Shown: positions 24,998-34,329, numbered from the stretch's first letter. The stretch is 64,000 nucleotides of DNA from Chitinispirillales bacterium ANBcel5 (GCA_029688955.1 JARUKZ010000009.1:1-64000); one strand, 5' to 3'. A program made the numbers and translations. Notes: a model not told the origin generated them from the letters alone.

Positions 24998-26563
24998 TTA
25001 ATTGAAACCGAAATGTTCGCGGTTTTCATCAATTATCATAAGCGCAATTATACTTGGAATGTATTCATTTGTCTCATCGGCTAAAATCCCCAGCCTGTAA
25101 ATGTACCAGAAATCTCTGTTTCTCATCGGGTCATCAATTTGGCGCAGTGCACCTATAATTCTGTTTTCACCTGCATTATACGCTGCCATGGCAAGCATCA
25201 AAGAACCTCTGCCTCCACCAAATATGCTTATAAGGTCTTTTAGGTACTCCGCAGCAGCATATGTTGCCTTTTTGGGATCTGTACGATCGTCTATTATGTT
25301 GTCAACTCTAAGGCCGTACCTTCTACCTGTGTGGGCCATAAACTGCCAAAGCCCCTTTGCTCCTGCATGGGACAGGGCGGTGGGATTAAAACCACTCTCA
25401 AGCATCGAAATATACGCAAGTTCCATTGGAACTTTTTTCTCGGTGAAAATTCTCTCAATCATAGGCCAGTAATTTTCTTTTCTTTGCAGAAATCTTCCTG
25501 TAGTAGGTTTTAATGGCCCGGAAAAGTTATCGAGATGGAATCTTACGCGTTCAATCATGTTGGGGGGGATAAGATAGTCTGATTCACCAAATCTTGAGAG
25601 TATGCTATTGATGAACATTTCAACGGTATCCTGGAAAAACTGTTCAAGATCTTCCTGTCTTAAAATAGTTTTTACAGAATTAAATTGGTTTTTTGTTGTT
25701 TCTAACTCGTTGATTAGTGTGGAAATTTCTTCAACATCTGCTCCGCTTTGTCTTGCTTCTGCAATTTTACTCTCATAGTGATCTAACTGCTTATCCAGCT
25801 CTACTGCTTTATTAACTTGAGATTTATAGTGCAGAATCTGACTTACAAAATATCCTGATACGGAAATGAATAAAAATATTATTATTCCTATTATAATGAA
25901 AAAACTCTTCCGTGACTTGCGATGGGCACTGTAGGCGGTGTGTAGAAAATGAGTCTGAGTTTGGTTAAGATTTCCCTTTTGGATTATCTTTTCGACTCTC
26001 TCATTTTTTTTCATCAATTTATTCATCTCATCAGGAGTAATGTTTTTTGAGATTATTTTTTTTTCATACTCCATAGTAAGAGAGGCGCTATCGGTGTTAT
26101 TATGCAAGGGAGTATGGGTGCCCTTATTAGAAAAAAGGTCCTCCGATTCTTTCTCTTTTACCTCCAAACCAGTGTTTTGGGTATGAAATTGTTCTGTATC
26201 TTCAGTGTTTGATACATCCTCAATACTTTTATTAGTGCTGGTTGTTGGTAATTCTTCTTCAGAAACTATAAGTTTTAGACGAGGCCCCTTTTCACCGAAA
26301 CCAACCACATCTCCTTCAGACAGATCTTGCTGTTCCACACGTTTTTCGTTTACGTATACTCCGTTTGTACTGGACATATCCTGAATAGAGATAGTGTCCG
26401 GGAACTTATAGAGTATTGCATGATGGCTTGAAACGATACGTTCGTTTGGATTGATGCAGATATTATTGTCACGGCTTCGACCAACACTTAAGGCGCCATC
26501 AGACAATAGGTACCTTTTGCCGATATCTGTTCCGCGAGTAACTTCAAGATAGTAGTAGGGCAT
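24998..26563 (-). CDS. FHA-transmembrane-lytic transglycosylase fusion
   Basis: A 521-residue protein. An N-terminal FHA domain (about 1-100) has GRSRDN (28-33), SSHH (45-48) and STNG (65-68), the phosphothreonine-binding loop residues. A polar linker leads to one membrane helix (about 219-241), a coiled coil (about 245-300) and a C-terminal SLT/goose-lysozyme-like domain (about 330-521). In that domain the catalytic glutamate is Glu389 in SMLESGFNP, followed by GAKGLWQFM and AMAAYNAGE. The order puts the FHA domain in the cytoplasm and the peptidoglycan-cleaving domain in the periplasm. It sits between the kinase/DUF2169 genes and tssA, so a T6SS role is likely. In other T6SS the FHA protein and the wall-cutting enzyme are separate proteins; the fusion is unusual. 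Confidence 0.88.
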   Translation of the reverse strand: MPYYYLEVTRGTDIGKRYLLSDGALSVGRSRDNNICINPNERIVSSHHAILYKFPDTISIQDMSSTNGVYVNEKRVEQQDLSEGDVVGFGEKGPRLKLIVSEEELPTTSTNKSIEDVSNTEDTEQFHTQNTGLEVKEKESEDLFSNKGTHTPLHNNTDSASLTMEYEKKIISKNITPDEMNKLMKKNERVEKIIQKGNLNQTQTHFLHTAYSAHRKSRKSFFIIIGIIIFLFISVSGYFVSQILHYKSQVNKAVELDKQLDHYESKIAEARQSGADVEEISTLINELETTKNQFNSVKTILRQEDLEQFFQDTVEMFINSILSRFGESDYLIPPNMIERVRFHLDNFSGPLKPTTGRFLQRKENYWPMIERIFTEKKVPMELAYISMLESGFNPTALSHAGAKGLWQFMAHTGRRYGLRVDNIIDDRTDPKKATYAAAEYLKDLISIFGGGRGSLMLAMAAYNAGENRIIGALRQIDDPMRNRDFWYIYRLGILADETNEYIPSIIALMIIDENREHFGFN

Positions 26564-26629
26564 AATTCTTTTTTAATCCTTTTTAGTGAAAATACACTAT
26601 TGCATTACAATACACCACAATAAAAGCAC

Positions 26630-26654
26630 CACTGTGATGATCAAATGATCAGTG
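26630..26654. promoter_or_regulatory. Inverted repeat in the divergent tssA / FHA gap
   Basis: CACTG (26630-26634) and CAGTG (26650-26654) flank a core with TGATGATCAAATGATCA, which contains paired TGATCA-type sites. It lies in the 272-bp AT-rich gap that must contain both divergent promoters. Operator function is a guess. Confidence 0.3.
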
Positions 26655-26835
26655 ATGGCGGCTTACGGAAACTAAATTACAAAAAGCATAAAAGTTTTAA
26701 GAAATATATGGCATTACGCATCTGTCCAAATTATTTTATTAAACACCTAAATTGTTTATTATATTGTTTATATATATATTAAATTCATCTAAATAAAATG
26801 ACATCACGCAAGAGGTTATAAAAGGAGAGTGTGTT

Positions 26836-28407
26836 ATCCCATCAGATCATCTTACAACCCTACTGACCCTCTTTGATGGGGGAAGTTCTTTTGGAGAAAA
26901 CATAAACTACGATCCAGATTTCGATATAGTAAAAGCTGAGGTCGGAAAGCTTGGTAATATCGATTATGAACTACTGGAAGAAAAATCGTTATCGCTTTTA
27001 AGAGAAAAATCCAAAGACATCCGCCTTTTTTCTTTTCTTGGATTGTGTTATCTAAAACGTGAACAATGGGAACAATTCTGTGATGTTTTCGAAGCACTGG
27101 CGCAGTTAATTGAAAAAGATTTTGCTGCCCTGCATCCTTTGCGCCCCAGAGCTAAACAGCTTGCCTTAAAATGGATAAGTGAAGATCGTTTTATGGATGT
27201 GGTTGAGATCTCTAAGCCACCGGAAAATGCCCATGACGACATAAAGCGTTTAGTGAAATCTCTTACGGCTTTAAAGCAAATACTTGAAAAAGAGTACCCC
27301 AACGGGGCTCCGTTTCCCTTAAAACTATTTAATTGTGCTCAGAAGTGGGAAAAGACGACTGAGCCTAAAGAAGAGAAACCAGCGGAGCAATCTCCACCCC
27401 CTGCGACTTCTTCTTCAACTGCTGCCGGTGCGCAACCATCACCTCAGAGTTCCGCACCTGCAACATCTTCTGCTTCGGTGCCTGCAACAGATCAATTTCA
27501 AGCTCCTAAAGACGCACTTGATGCTGTTCGTAAAAGCGCTATGTTCTTAATAGAAAAAGAACCAAAGTCATCGGCTGGTTATCGCTTGATTCGTGCGGCA
27601 AGATGGGGTATCGATAAAGCACCACCACATGAGGGTGGGCAAACAAGGCTTGATCCTCTGCCACCTCAAAGACGTACTTTTATACACTCCCTGCTTGGTA
27701 AAGGTGATTTTAAAGTTGCGCTCGATACAGTCGAGAAGACATTTAGTTCCGGCCCTACCCATTTTTGGCTTGATTTGCAAAGGATTGCGTATACTGCTGC
27801 ATCCCAGCTTGGAAGCGAGTATTCAGCTGTAAGTAATGCAATACTCACCGAAACAGCACTTTTTATACAAAAAGTGCCTGATATAAAGGACCTGAGTTAC
27901 TCTGATGGAACTCCGTTTTGTGATCCGGCTACCTTAGATTGGTTGAATGGGGATGTTGCAGAACTTTTTTCTTTTCAAAGTGGCACATCCGCAGCATCTG
28001 GCAGCAATGATCAGGTTGCTGAGGAACGTAAGGAAGTGAACGGGCTTGCATCATCAGGTAAAATTGAAGATGCTTTAGATTACTTAATGAGTAAAATCGC
28101 GGAGAATAATTGTCCAAGAGATAATTTTAGGCGCAGACTTGCAGTTTCTTCAGTTATGATCAATGCTAAGCGGGTTGATGTAGCATTGCATATTCTGGAG
28201 CATCTTAACGATTTGATAGATAAACATTCTCTGGATGTATGGGAACCATCGCTTGCAGTTGAAGCATTAAATCTTCTATTGAGATCCTATGCATTAGCGG
28301 CAGTAAATAAACAGGGAAACGCTGCTGGCAGATTGATGGAGAAAAGAGAGTTAATAATGAAAAAATTAAGTTATATAGACCCGAAGGCAGCATATAAACA
28401 AAAATAG
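26836..28407 (+). CDS. tssA: T6SS protein TssA (ImpA N-terminal family)
   Basis: Cap and assembly protein for the T6SS tail. The ImpA_N domain covers about residues 10-125 (GENINYDPDFD near 20, then EKSKDIRLFSFLGLCYL, then LHPLRPRAK near 100). A Pro/Ser/Ala-rich linker (about 175-222) and a helical C-terminal domain of about 300 residues follow. The conserved N-terminus is readable only if translation begins upstream of the first TTG (27043). In that frame, from the upstream TAA (26794) to 27043, there is no ATG, GTG or TTG. GGAG (26824-26827) is followed 8 nt later by ATC at 26836, which I take as the likely start. First gene of the long tss operon, 30 nt before tssB. Confidence 0.85.
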   Translation: MPSDHLTTLLTLFDGGSSFGENINYDPDFDIVKAEVGKLGNIDYELLEEKSLSLLREKSKDIRLFSFLGLCYLKREQWEQFCDVFEALAQLIEKDFAALHPLRPRAKQLALKWISEDRFMDVVEISKPPENAHDDIKRLVKSLTALKQILEKEYPNGAPFPLKLFNCAQKWEKTTEPKEEKPAEQSPPPATSSSTAAGAQPSPQSSAPATSSASVPATDQFQAPKDALDAVRKSAMFLIEKEPKSSAGYRLIRAARWGIDKAPPHEGGQTRLDPLPPQRRTFIHSLLGKGDFKVALDTVEKTFSSGPTHFWLDLQRIAYTAASQLGSEYSAVSNAILTETALFIQKVPDIKDLSYSDGTPFCDPATLDWLNGDVAELFSFQSGTSAASGSNDQVAEERKEVNGLASSGKIEDALDYLMSKIAENNCPRDNFRRRLAVSSVMINAKRVDVALHILEHLNDLIDKHSLDVWEPSLAVEALNLLLRSYALAAVNKQGNAAGRLMEKRELIMKKLSYIDPKAAYKQK

Positions 28408-28437
28408 TAAACCAAGTTTACGGAAAGGGCGTATGCA

Positions 28438-28959
28438 ATGGCTGGTAGTTTTCAAAATGAAATTCCTCCTGCACGAATTAATCTAAAGCTCGATGTGGGT
28501 AAAGGTGATGCCAAAAAGAAGATGGAGCTTCCTCTTAAAATGATGGTTATGGGTGATTTTAGTATGAAGCCCAAGGATGACAGAGTTGTTGATCGGGAAA
28601 AAATCGGAATCAACAAAAATAATTTTGAGCAGGTAATGGAGGGGATGGATCTGTCGCTTAAATATAATGTTGATGACAAGCTGAGCGGACAGGAAGGTAG
28701 GAGTCTACCGGTAGATTTGAAGATTAAGACTATGAAATCTTTTGGTCCCGAAAACATTGCAAAAAGTATTCCTTCAATAAGCAGACTTTTGGCTGCCAGA
28801 AATCTTGTCAAAGATCTCAAATCAAACTTGTTGGATAACAGAGAGTTTAGAAAGAGACTGGAGCAGGTATTGAAAGATTCTGAAGCTTCTAAAGCGCTTA
28901 TGGAACAGTTAAAATCTATTGTTCCAGACAAAGAAGAAGAAAAGGAATCTGAAAGCTAA
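28438..28959 (+). CDS. tssB: T6SS contractile sheath small subunit TssB
   Basis: Forms the contractile sheath together with TssC. At 173 residues it has the family length. The N-terminus has the usual PPARINLKLDVGKGDAKKK pattern, followed by LPLKMMVMGDFS and a middle segment FGPENIAKSIPSISRLLAARNLVKDLKSNL matching TssB's helices. AAGGG precedes the ATG. It lies between tssA and tssC in the operon (62-nt gap to tssC). Confidence 0.95.
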   Translation: MAGSFQNEIPPARINLKLDVGKGDAKKKMELPLKMMVMGDFSMKPKDDRVVDREKIGINKNNFEQVMEGMDLSLKYNVDDKLSGQEGRSLPVDLKIKTMKSFGPENIAKSIPSISRLLAARNLVKDLKSNLLDNREFRKRLEQVLKDSEASKALMEQLKSIVPDKEEEKESES

Positions 28960-29021
28960 ACAAATGCTTTGGTGTATTGGTTGAAAAAATTTGAGAAATT
29001 GACTACAACAGGAGCTTTCTT

Positions 29022-30542
29022 ATGGCAGAAGAAACAAAAGAAGTAAATGACAATGCAGCAGTTGATGAAAACAGCTTAGACTATATATATCAGGCTATGG
29101 ATCTTACTGTTCCGGAGGGGACAGTTGATGTAATGTCTTTTTCTGAAGCCACAGCTTTGGCTGAAAGTAAGACTAATGAAAGAATCGGTGCTGCACTGAA
29201 CTTTTTTATCGAAAGTGTGGTTCAGAGTGGTAAAACAATAGAAAAAATCGATAAATATGTACTTGATGGAATTATTTCCGATATTGATGAGAAGATCTCT
29301 GATCAGCTTGATGAAGTGATGCATCATGAAGAGTTCCAGAAAATGGAGTCAGCCTGGAGAAGTTTAAAGTTTCTGGTAGATCGTACCGATTTTAGAAAAA
29401 ATGTGAAGATCGATCTGCTTGATATGGGCAAAGATGAGTTGGTGGAAGATTTTGAAGATGCTGCAGAGGTGATTCAATCAGGACTTTATAAGCAGGTTTA
29501 CACCGATGAATACGATACTCCCGGTGGTGAACCATATGGAGTAATGATTTCAAATTATGAGTTCAACAGTGGTCCCGAAGATGTGGGTTTCCTTCAGAAT
29601 ATTTCAAAAGTTGCAGCCGCTTGTCACTGTCCCTTTGTCGGCTCAGCTACACCTAAATTCTTTGGCAAGGACCAAATTCATGATTTGACAAAGATTGAGG
29701 ATCTTCACACTTTCATGGACCGTTCAGAATTTATGCGTTGGAACGCCTTTAGAAAAACTGAAGATTCACGTTACGTGGGATTAACACTGCCAAAATTCGC
29801 GCTACGTTTACCATATGGTCCTGACACAATTCCTGTTAAAGAATTTAATTACACCGAAAAAATAACAGGCGAAGATCATAATAAATACCTCTGGGGTAAT
29901 GCCTCATTTGCTTTTGCCGCAAATATGGTACGCTCTTTCATTGATAATGGGTGGTGCGTGCAGATACGTGGACCAGAATCAGGCGGAAAAGTCGAGGATC
30001 TTCCTGTTCACTTTTTTGATGTTGGTAAAGGTACCCAGATGAAGATCCCAACAGAAATTCTTATTCCGGAAACACGTGAATTTGAATTCGCGAACGAGGG
30101 ATTTATTCCACTTTCATTCTATAAAAATCGCAATTACGCGTGTTTCTTTTCCGCTAATTCCGCTCAAAAACCTCAGGAGTACGATGATCCTATCGTGACA
30201 GCCAACATGAGGATAAACTCAAGGCTTCCTTATATATTTATGGTTTCACGTATTGCTCATTACCTTAAAGTAATACAGCGTGAAAATATTGGAACCACCA
30301 AAAGTCGTGCTGTTCTCCAGGATGAACTTAATAATTGGATTAAAGGCCTGGTAACGGAGATGCCAGATCCTGGACCGGATCTTATTGCATCGCATCCCCT
30401 CAAAGCGGCTGAAGTCAATGTAAATGAGGTACCTGATAATCCTGGATTCTTTACAGTATCATTATCTGTAATGCCTCATTTCCAGATAGAGGGGATTGAT
30501 ATTAATCTTTCACTTGTATCACAAATGCCTAAGAGTAAATGA
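29022..30542 (+). CDS. tssC: T6SS contractile sheath large subunit TssC
   Basis: The main sheath protein, 506 residues, full length. Recognisable family segments are the N-terminal ERIGAALNFFIESV, then HHEEFQKMESAWRSLKFLVDRTDFRKNVKI, then FVGSATPKFFG, the LPKFALRLPYG loop, WGNASFAFAANMVRSF, and the end GFFTVSLSVMPHFQIEGIDINLSLVSQMPK, which is almost diagnostic. AGGAG lies 8 nt before the ATG. A T-run behind a possible hairpin follows the stop codon before hcp. Confidence 0.97.
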   Translation: MAEETKEVNDNAAVDENSLDYIYQAMDLTVPEGTVDVMSFSEATALAESKTNERIGAALNFFIESVVQSGKTIEKIDKYVLDGIISDIDEKISDQLDEVMHHEEFQKMESAWRSLKFLVDRTDFRKNVKIDLLDMGKDELVEDFEDAAEVIQSGLYKQVYTDEYDTPGGEPYGVMISNYEFNSGPEDVGFLQNISKVAAACHCPFVGSATPKFFGKDQIHDLTKIEDLHTFMDRSEFMRWNAFRKTEDSRYVGLTLPKFALRLPYGPDTIPVKEFNYTEKITGEDHNKYLWGNASFAFAANMVRSFIDNGWCVQIRGPESGGKVEDLPVHFFDVGKGTQMKIPTEILIPETREFEFANEGFIPLSFYKNRNYACFFSANSAQKPQEYDDPIVTANMRINSRLPYIFMVSRIAHYLKVIQRENIGTTKSRAVLQDELNNWIKGLVTEMPDPGPDLIASHPLKAAEVNVNEVPDNPGFFTVSLSVMPHFQIEGIDINLSLVSQMPKSK

Positions 30543-30583
30543 TGCTTTGCGAGAGGGTGTGCATTTATGAGCATCTTTTTTTT
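30541..30583 (+). terminator. Possible partial terminator between tssC and hcp
   Basis: GATGCT at the tssC stop codon can pair with AGCATC (30570-30575), which is followed by eight T residues (30576-30583). The stem is short and the loop long, so it may only attenuate read-through into hcp. Confidence 0.4.
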
Positions 30584-30630
30584 AACTTTAACTTACTTTT
30601 TTCCTTTTAATCGATGAAGGAGTTTGTATT

Positions 30631-31107
30631 ATGCCTATTCCTGCTTATATGTGGATCAATGAAGGTAAGGTAAAAGGTGGATGTACTGTTGCTGGAAGAG
30701 AAAACAGTATTGAAGTCATTGAGTTTCATCATGAAGTGCGTATACCTACCGATCCTGACACTGGTGCACTCACTGGTACCAGAAAGCATGAGTCTTTTCA
30801 GGTGGTGAAAGCTTTCGATCAGGCATCGCCGCTATTGTATAAGGCGGTGTGTGAAGGGCTAACTTACGACAGCCTTAAATTAGACTGGTACAAAATTGAT
30901 GATGAAGGTGCAGAAGTTTTGTATTTCACTCATCTGCTGGAAAGTGTGAAAGTATGTTCCGTTGAACCAATAATGCACAATGTTAAAGCAAAAGAATTTG
31001 AACGCTTCGTGCATATGGAAAAGGTTAGTTTTCGATATGGAAAAATAACCTGGGAATATCCAGATGGTGGATTCAAACATACCGATTCCTGGCTTGAAGG
31101 TAGATAA
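30631..31107 (+). CDS. hcp: T6SS tube protein Hcp (TssD)
   Basis: Forms the hexameric inner tube expelled by the T6SS. 158 residues. The strands are typical of Hcp: PIPAYMWINEGKVKGG, then SIEVIEFHHEV, then GTRKHESFQVVKAFDQASPLLYKAVCEG, and the C-terminal FRYGKITWEYPDGG. AAGGAG lies 8 nt upstream of the ATG, the strongest ribosome binding site in the operon, in keeping with high demand. It is set off from its neighbours by a T-run upstream and a hairpin downstream. Confidence 0.95.
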   Translation: MPIPAYMWINEGKVKGGCTVAGRENSIEVIEFHHEVRIPTDPDTGALTGTRKHESFQVVKAFDQASPLLYKAVCEGLTYDSLKLDWYKIDDEGAEVLYFTHLLESVKVCSVEPIMHNVKAKEFERFVHMEKVSFRYGKITWEYPDGGFKHTDSWLEGR

Positions 31108-31127
31108 ATAAAGGGTATAGTATGATG

Positions 31128-31156
31128 GGGCAGCTCTACTTAGAGTAGAGCTGTCC
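31128..31156 (+). promoter_or_regulatory. Strong hairpin between hcp and tssE
   Basis: CAGCTCTACT and AGTAGAGCTG form a 10-bp perfect stem around TAG, extended by a few G-C/G-U pairs at the base. No T-run follows, so it is more likely an mRNA stabiliser or processing site at the 3' end of hcp than a terminator. Confidence 0.55.
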
Positions 31157-31180
31157 TTAGCTTTAACTGTGAGGTAGATT

Positions 31181-31603
31181 GTGAAGCAGGGGTTATTTGA
31201 GAGTTTGACCGGTGAGTTCCTGGATGGCACTCCTGTTGATGATGTTGCGCAAGGCCAAAAAATGACCAAGTCCATTATGGATCATCTTAGCAGACTTTTT
31301 AATACTCGCTGTGGAAGTATTCCCCATCTGCCTGATTATGGTTTACCAGACATTTCTGAAATGTATCGAAAAATGCCTGTGGGTACCCATACCTTACGCC
31401 AGGCTATCAGAAAGACGGTAGAAAAATATGAACCCAGGCTTAAAAACATTAGGGTTGAGCCGCAGCAGAGCAAAGATAAACATGCTCGAATCGTGTTTAT
31501 CCTAAGTGCAAAAATGAAAAATAATGGGGCTCCGGTTAGGTTTCAAACCACCTTTTCCGCCAGTGCCCCCTCAAAAATCATTCCCTGGAAAAAGATGGAT
31601 TAG
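31181..31603 (+). CDS. tssE: T6SS baseplate protein TssE (gp25-like)
   Basis: Baseplate wedge protein related to phage T4 gp25, which starts sheath assembly. 140 residues. The family core is NTRCGSIPHLPDYGLPDISEMY (residues about 42-63) and IRKTVEKYEPRLKNIRV. The start is GTG, with GAGGTAG about 6 nt upstream. It is 9 nt before tssF, in the operon. Confidence 0.92.
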   Translation: MKQGLFESLTGEFLDGTPVDDVAQGQKMTKSIMDHLSRLFNTRCGSIPHLPDYGLPDISEMYRKMPVGTHTLRQAIRKTVEKYEPRLKNIRVEPQQSKDKHARIVFILSAKMKNNGAPVRFQTTFSASAPSKIIPWKKMD

Positions 31604-31612
31604 TAATTAGAG

Positions 31613-33358
31613 ATGATTGAAAAATATTATGAAGAAGAACTGAGATACCTGTATGAATCAGGAAGAGAGTTTGCAAATGCTCACCCTGACCGTGCCCACT
31701 ATCTTAATATCGATTCCGTTGGCGACCGGGATCCGTATGTAGAACGACTATTTGAAGGCTTTGCGTTTCTGGCTGCCAGGATCAGGGAAAAGCTGGATGA
31801 TACATTCCCTCAGATAACAGAAGGACTCAGTAATCTGCTTTGGCCTCAGTTTTTGCAAGTAATACCCTCTGTAACTATTCTTCAGTTTGGTGCACGCACC
31901 GGGATGCTTCAGGAAGCACGCACGATTCCTGCCCGATCAGAAGTTCTCTCTGGCCCCACAGGACCGGAATCTGTAACATGCAGGTTTACAACTACTAATC
32001 CTGTTGTGATTAATCCCATTGAACTTCGCACCTTTAGTAGGCATACTGACAATTTAAACAATGAAATCATGACGTTTGTGTTTGATACCAGCACCGATGT
32101 CGATTGGAATCACTACGATCTATCTACTATAAGGCTTTTCCTGCACGCTGAGTTACCTACTGCGCTAATGGTACACCGCGCCCTTACTAATAAGGTTAAA
32201 AAAGTGGAGATAGAATTCAGTACTGGTGAAAAATATAACCTGGATCCCAAATCTGCGATCACACCTGCTGGAATAAGTAAGGAGGAAACACTTTTACCTT
32301 CTGTTAAAAATGGATTTTGGGGACACAACCTTTTACGCGAGTATTTCGTATACCATGAAAAATTCTTATTTGTTGATATAAACGGTATAGATGAACTACC
32401 AGCTCCATCCCAAACCCCACCACAATTCACGGTCAGGGTTACTACAGGGGAAAAACTAAACGAAGATAATCCGGTTTATCCGGGCATATTCAAATTGCAT
32501 TGTTGCCCGGCTTCAAACATATATATAAGCAATGTAGAGCCAATTTTAAAAGAAGGATTAAAATCTGAGTACCGTGTAATTGCAGATGCTTCCCATGCCA
32601 ATTCGGTTCATGCACACAGTATTCGTTCTGTTACCGGAGTAGATAGAGTGACCGGTGAAAGGTTTTCTTATGAACCAATGTATACCTTTAAAAATATCGG
32701 CAACAACAGCAAAAAGACCTTCTCTACACGCTTTGTGCATACACCCTCGGGTAACCGTGAGATGAATATTGTTCTTGGGGGGCCTCAGTTAAAAGATGGG
32801 GATCTGAGCCAGGAGAGTCTTATTTTAGAGGCATGGTGCACAAACGGGCATATACCTAGGGAGCATATCAAAGAAGGTGAAATAACCAGTCCAGGGAAGG
32901 GATTTCCGCAGTTTGCACGAATCAGCAATATTACCCGACCTTCTCTTCCATTTATACCACCAGCAGATAAGGAGTTGTTATGGAATTTCCAGGCACATCT
33001 TGCTGCTACACAGGCAAGCATTGCTTCACCTGAGACACTTAAAAAATATTTGTCAATTTACGATTGGTCTGGGCAAGAGGGAAGAGCTAGAAGAATTCAG
33101 GCTATTGAAGATGTGGATACAGAACCTATGGAATTTATCTTTGGAGGAAGTGTTGTCAGAGGTGTTAGATTCAATGTTGGTTTACAGGAACAGGCGTTCA
33201 AAGATATTGGCGATCTACACCTCTTTGGCTTAATTCTTTCAAAATTTCTAAGTCATTACGTCACTATCAATTCATTTTGCGAATTAGTGTTCATTCTTAA
33301 ACCGTCCGGTAAAACAATGGAATGGAATCAATTGAAGGGTAAAAAGTGTCTGCTTTAA
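31613..33358 (+). CDS. tssF: T6SS baseplate protein TssF
   Basis: Baseplate wedge component that works with TssG, TssE and TssK. 581 residues. The N-terminus EKYYEEELRYLYESGREFANAHPDRAHYL is the TssF signature, followed by DPYVERLFEGFAFLAARIREKLDDTFPQ. The C-terminal part has GVRFNVGLQEQAF and FGLILSKFLSHYVTINSFCELV, also characteristic. The last codons overlap tssG by 13 bases, so the two are translationally coupled. Confidence 0.96.
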   Translation: MIEKYYEEELRYLYESGREFANAHPDRAHYLNIDSVGDRDPYVERLFEGFAFLAARIREKLDDTFPQITEGLSNLLWPQFLQVIPSVTILQFGARTGMLQEARTIPARSEVLSGPTGPESVTCRFTTTNPVVINPIELRTFSRHTDNLNNEIMTFVFDTSTDVDWNHYDLSTIRLFLHAELPTALMVHRALTNKVKKVEIEFSTGEKYNLDPKSAITPAGISKEETLLPSVKNGFWGHNLLREYFVYHEKFLFVDINGIDELPAPSQTPPQFTVRVTTGEKLNEDNPVYPGIFKLHCCPASNIYISNVEPILKEGLKSEYRVIADASHANSVHAHSIRSVTGVDRVTGERFSYEPMYTFKNIGNNSKKTFSTRFVHTPSGNREMNIVLGGPQLKDGDLSQESLILEAWCTNGHIPREHIKEGEITSPGKGFPQFARISNITRPSLPFIPPADKELLWNFQAHLAATQASIASPETLKKYLSIYDWSGQEGRARRIQAIEDVDTEPMEFIFGGSVVRGVRFNVGLQEQAFKDIGDLHLFGLILSKFLSHYVTINSFCELVFILKPSGKTMEWNQLKGKKCLL

Positions 33359-34305
33359 TTGAAAAACTTCAGAATAGAAGTCCTGATTTTGACTTTTATC
33401 AAGCAGTTGCTTTATTAGAGGAGTATTTTGATACGATAAATACTTCGGGAGAAAAGGCTGATATCCGGTGTGCTCTAAAATTTTCTGCTAATTCATCTAT
33501 AGCTTTTCCCCATTGTGATATTGCTTCCATCAAAGTAGATAAGAGCACTGGTGTAGAGTTTTTTCTCTCCTTTATGGGACTTCTTGGTATAAGTTCGCCA
33601 CTACCTCACTACTTTACCGAACACGGGGCCAAATTTTCTGAAGAATCAGATGCATTAACCGATTTTCTCAATATTTTTGACCATAGAATGTACACTCTCT
33701 TCTACAGAGCTTCCAAAAAGTATCGTACTGTACCAACCTGTACCAGAAATGACCAGCACCAACTCATAAACAGAATTGCTTCACTGGCAGGCTTAAACCT
33801 TTCAGGCAATGATGCTCCTGATGGTGAGATGCTTGCCTACTCCGGAGTATTTGCAGGCGCATGTAGAAATGCTGATTCTATGGCTGATATAATCAGCGGG
33901 TGTTTGGGTGGTGTAGAGGTTAGCGTTGAACAATGGGTTCCAAGGTGGGCTGTTGTTGGATTTGCCGGGAATTTGGGTTCTGATCTTATACTGGGGAAGG
34001 AATTAATGATAGGTGAGCGAATCTTTGACAGGTCCGGCAAATTCCGTATCATTATAAACATTAAAAACGACAAAGACTTCGAAACGTACTTTTCTGGCTC
34101 AGAAAAGATTAATAAAGTTGAACAAATTGTAAAACTTTTTTCACCCGAACCTATGGAGTATGACATAGAGGTCCGTTTTACGGCTGAAGAGTTAATACCT
34201 GTTGTACTTGGTTTTAACGAATCGATGCTCGGTATTAATGCTTCATGTGCAAATAGTTCTCAAACTGCAGGAGCTTATTCTGTTGTATTGCCTGGTAAAT
34301 TCTGA
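33346..34305 (+). CDS. tssG: T6SS baseplate protein TssG
   Basis: Partner of TssF in the baseplate wedge. 319 residues. The opening EKLQNRSPDFDFYQAVALLE is typical, as are the VEFFLSFMGLLGISSPLPHYFTE block near residue 70, the LNIFDHRMYTLFYRASKKYR block near 103 and LGKELMIGERIFDRSGKFRI near 218. The start is a GTG 11 bases upstream of the tssF stop codon, with GAAGGG upstream. Confidence 0.95.
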   Translation: MSALIEKLQNRSPDFDFYQAVALLEEYFDTINTSGEKADIRCALKFSANSSIAFPHCDIASIKVDKSTGVEFFLSFMGLLGISSPLPHYFTEHGAKFSEESDALTDFLNIFDHRMYTLFYRASKKYRTVPTCTRNDQHQLINRIASLAGLNLSGNDAPDGEMLAYSGVFAGACRNADSMADIISGCLGGVEVSVEQWVPRWAVVGFAGNLGSDLILGKELMIGERIFDRSGKFRIIINIKNDKDFETYFSGSEKINKVEQIVKLFSPEPMEYDIEVRFTAEELIPVVLGFNESMLGINASCANSSQTAGAYSVVLPGKF

Positions 34306-34329
34306 AAATTTAAAGTAGGAGAGTGATTT

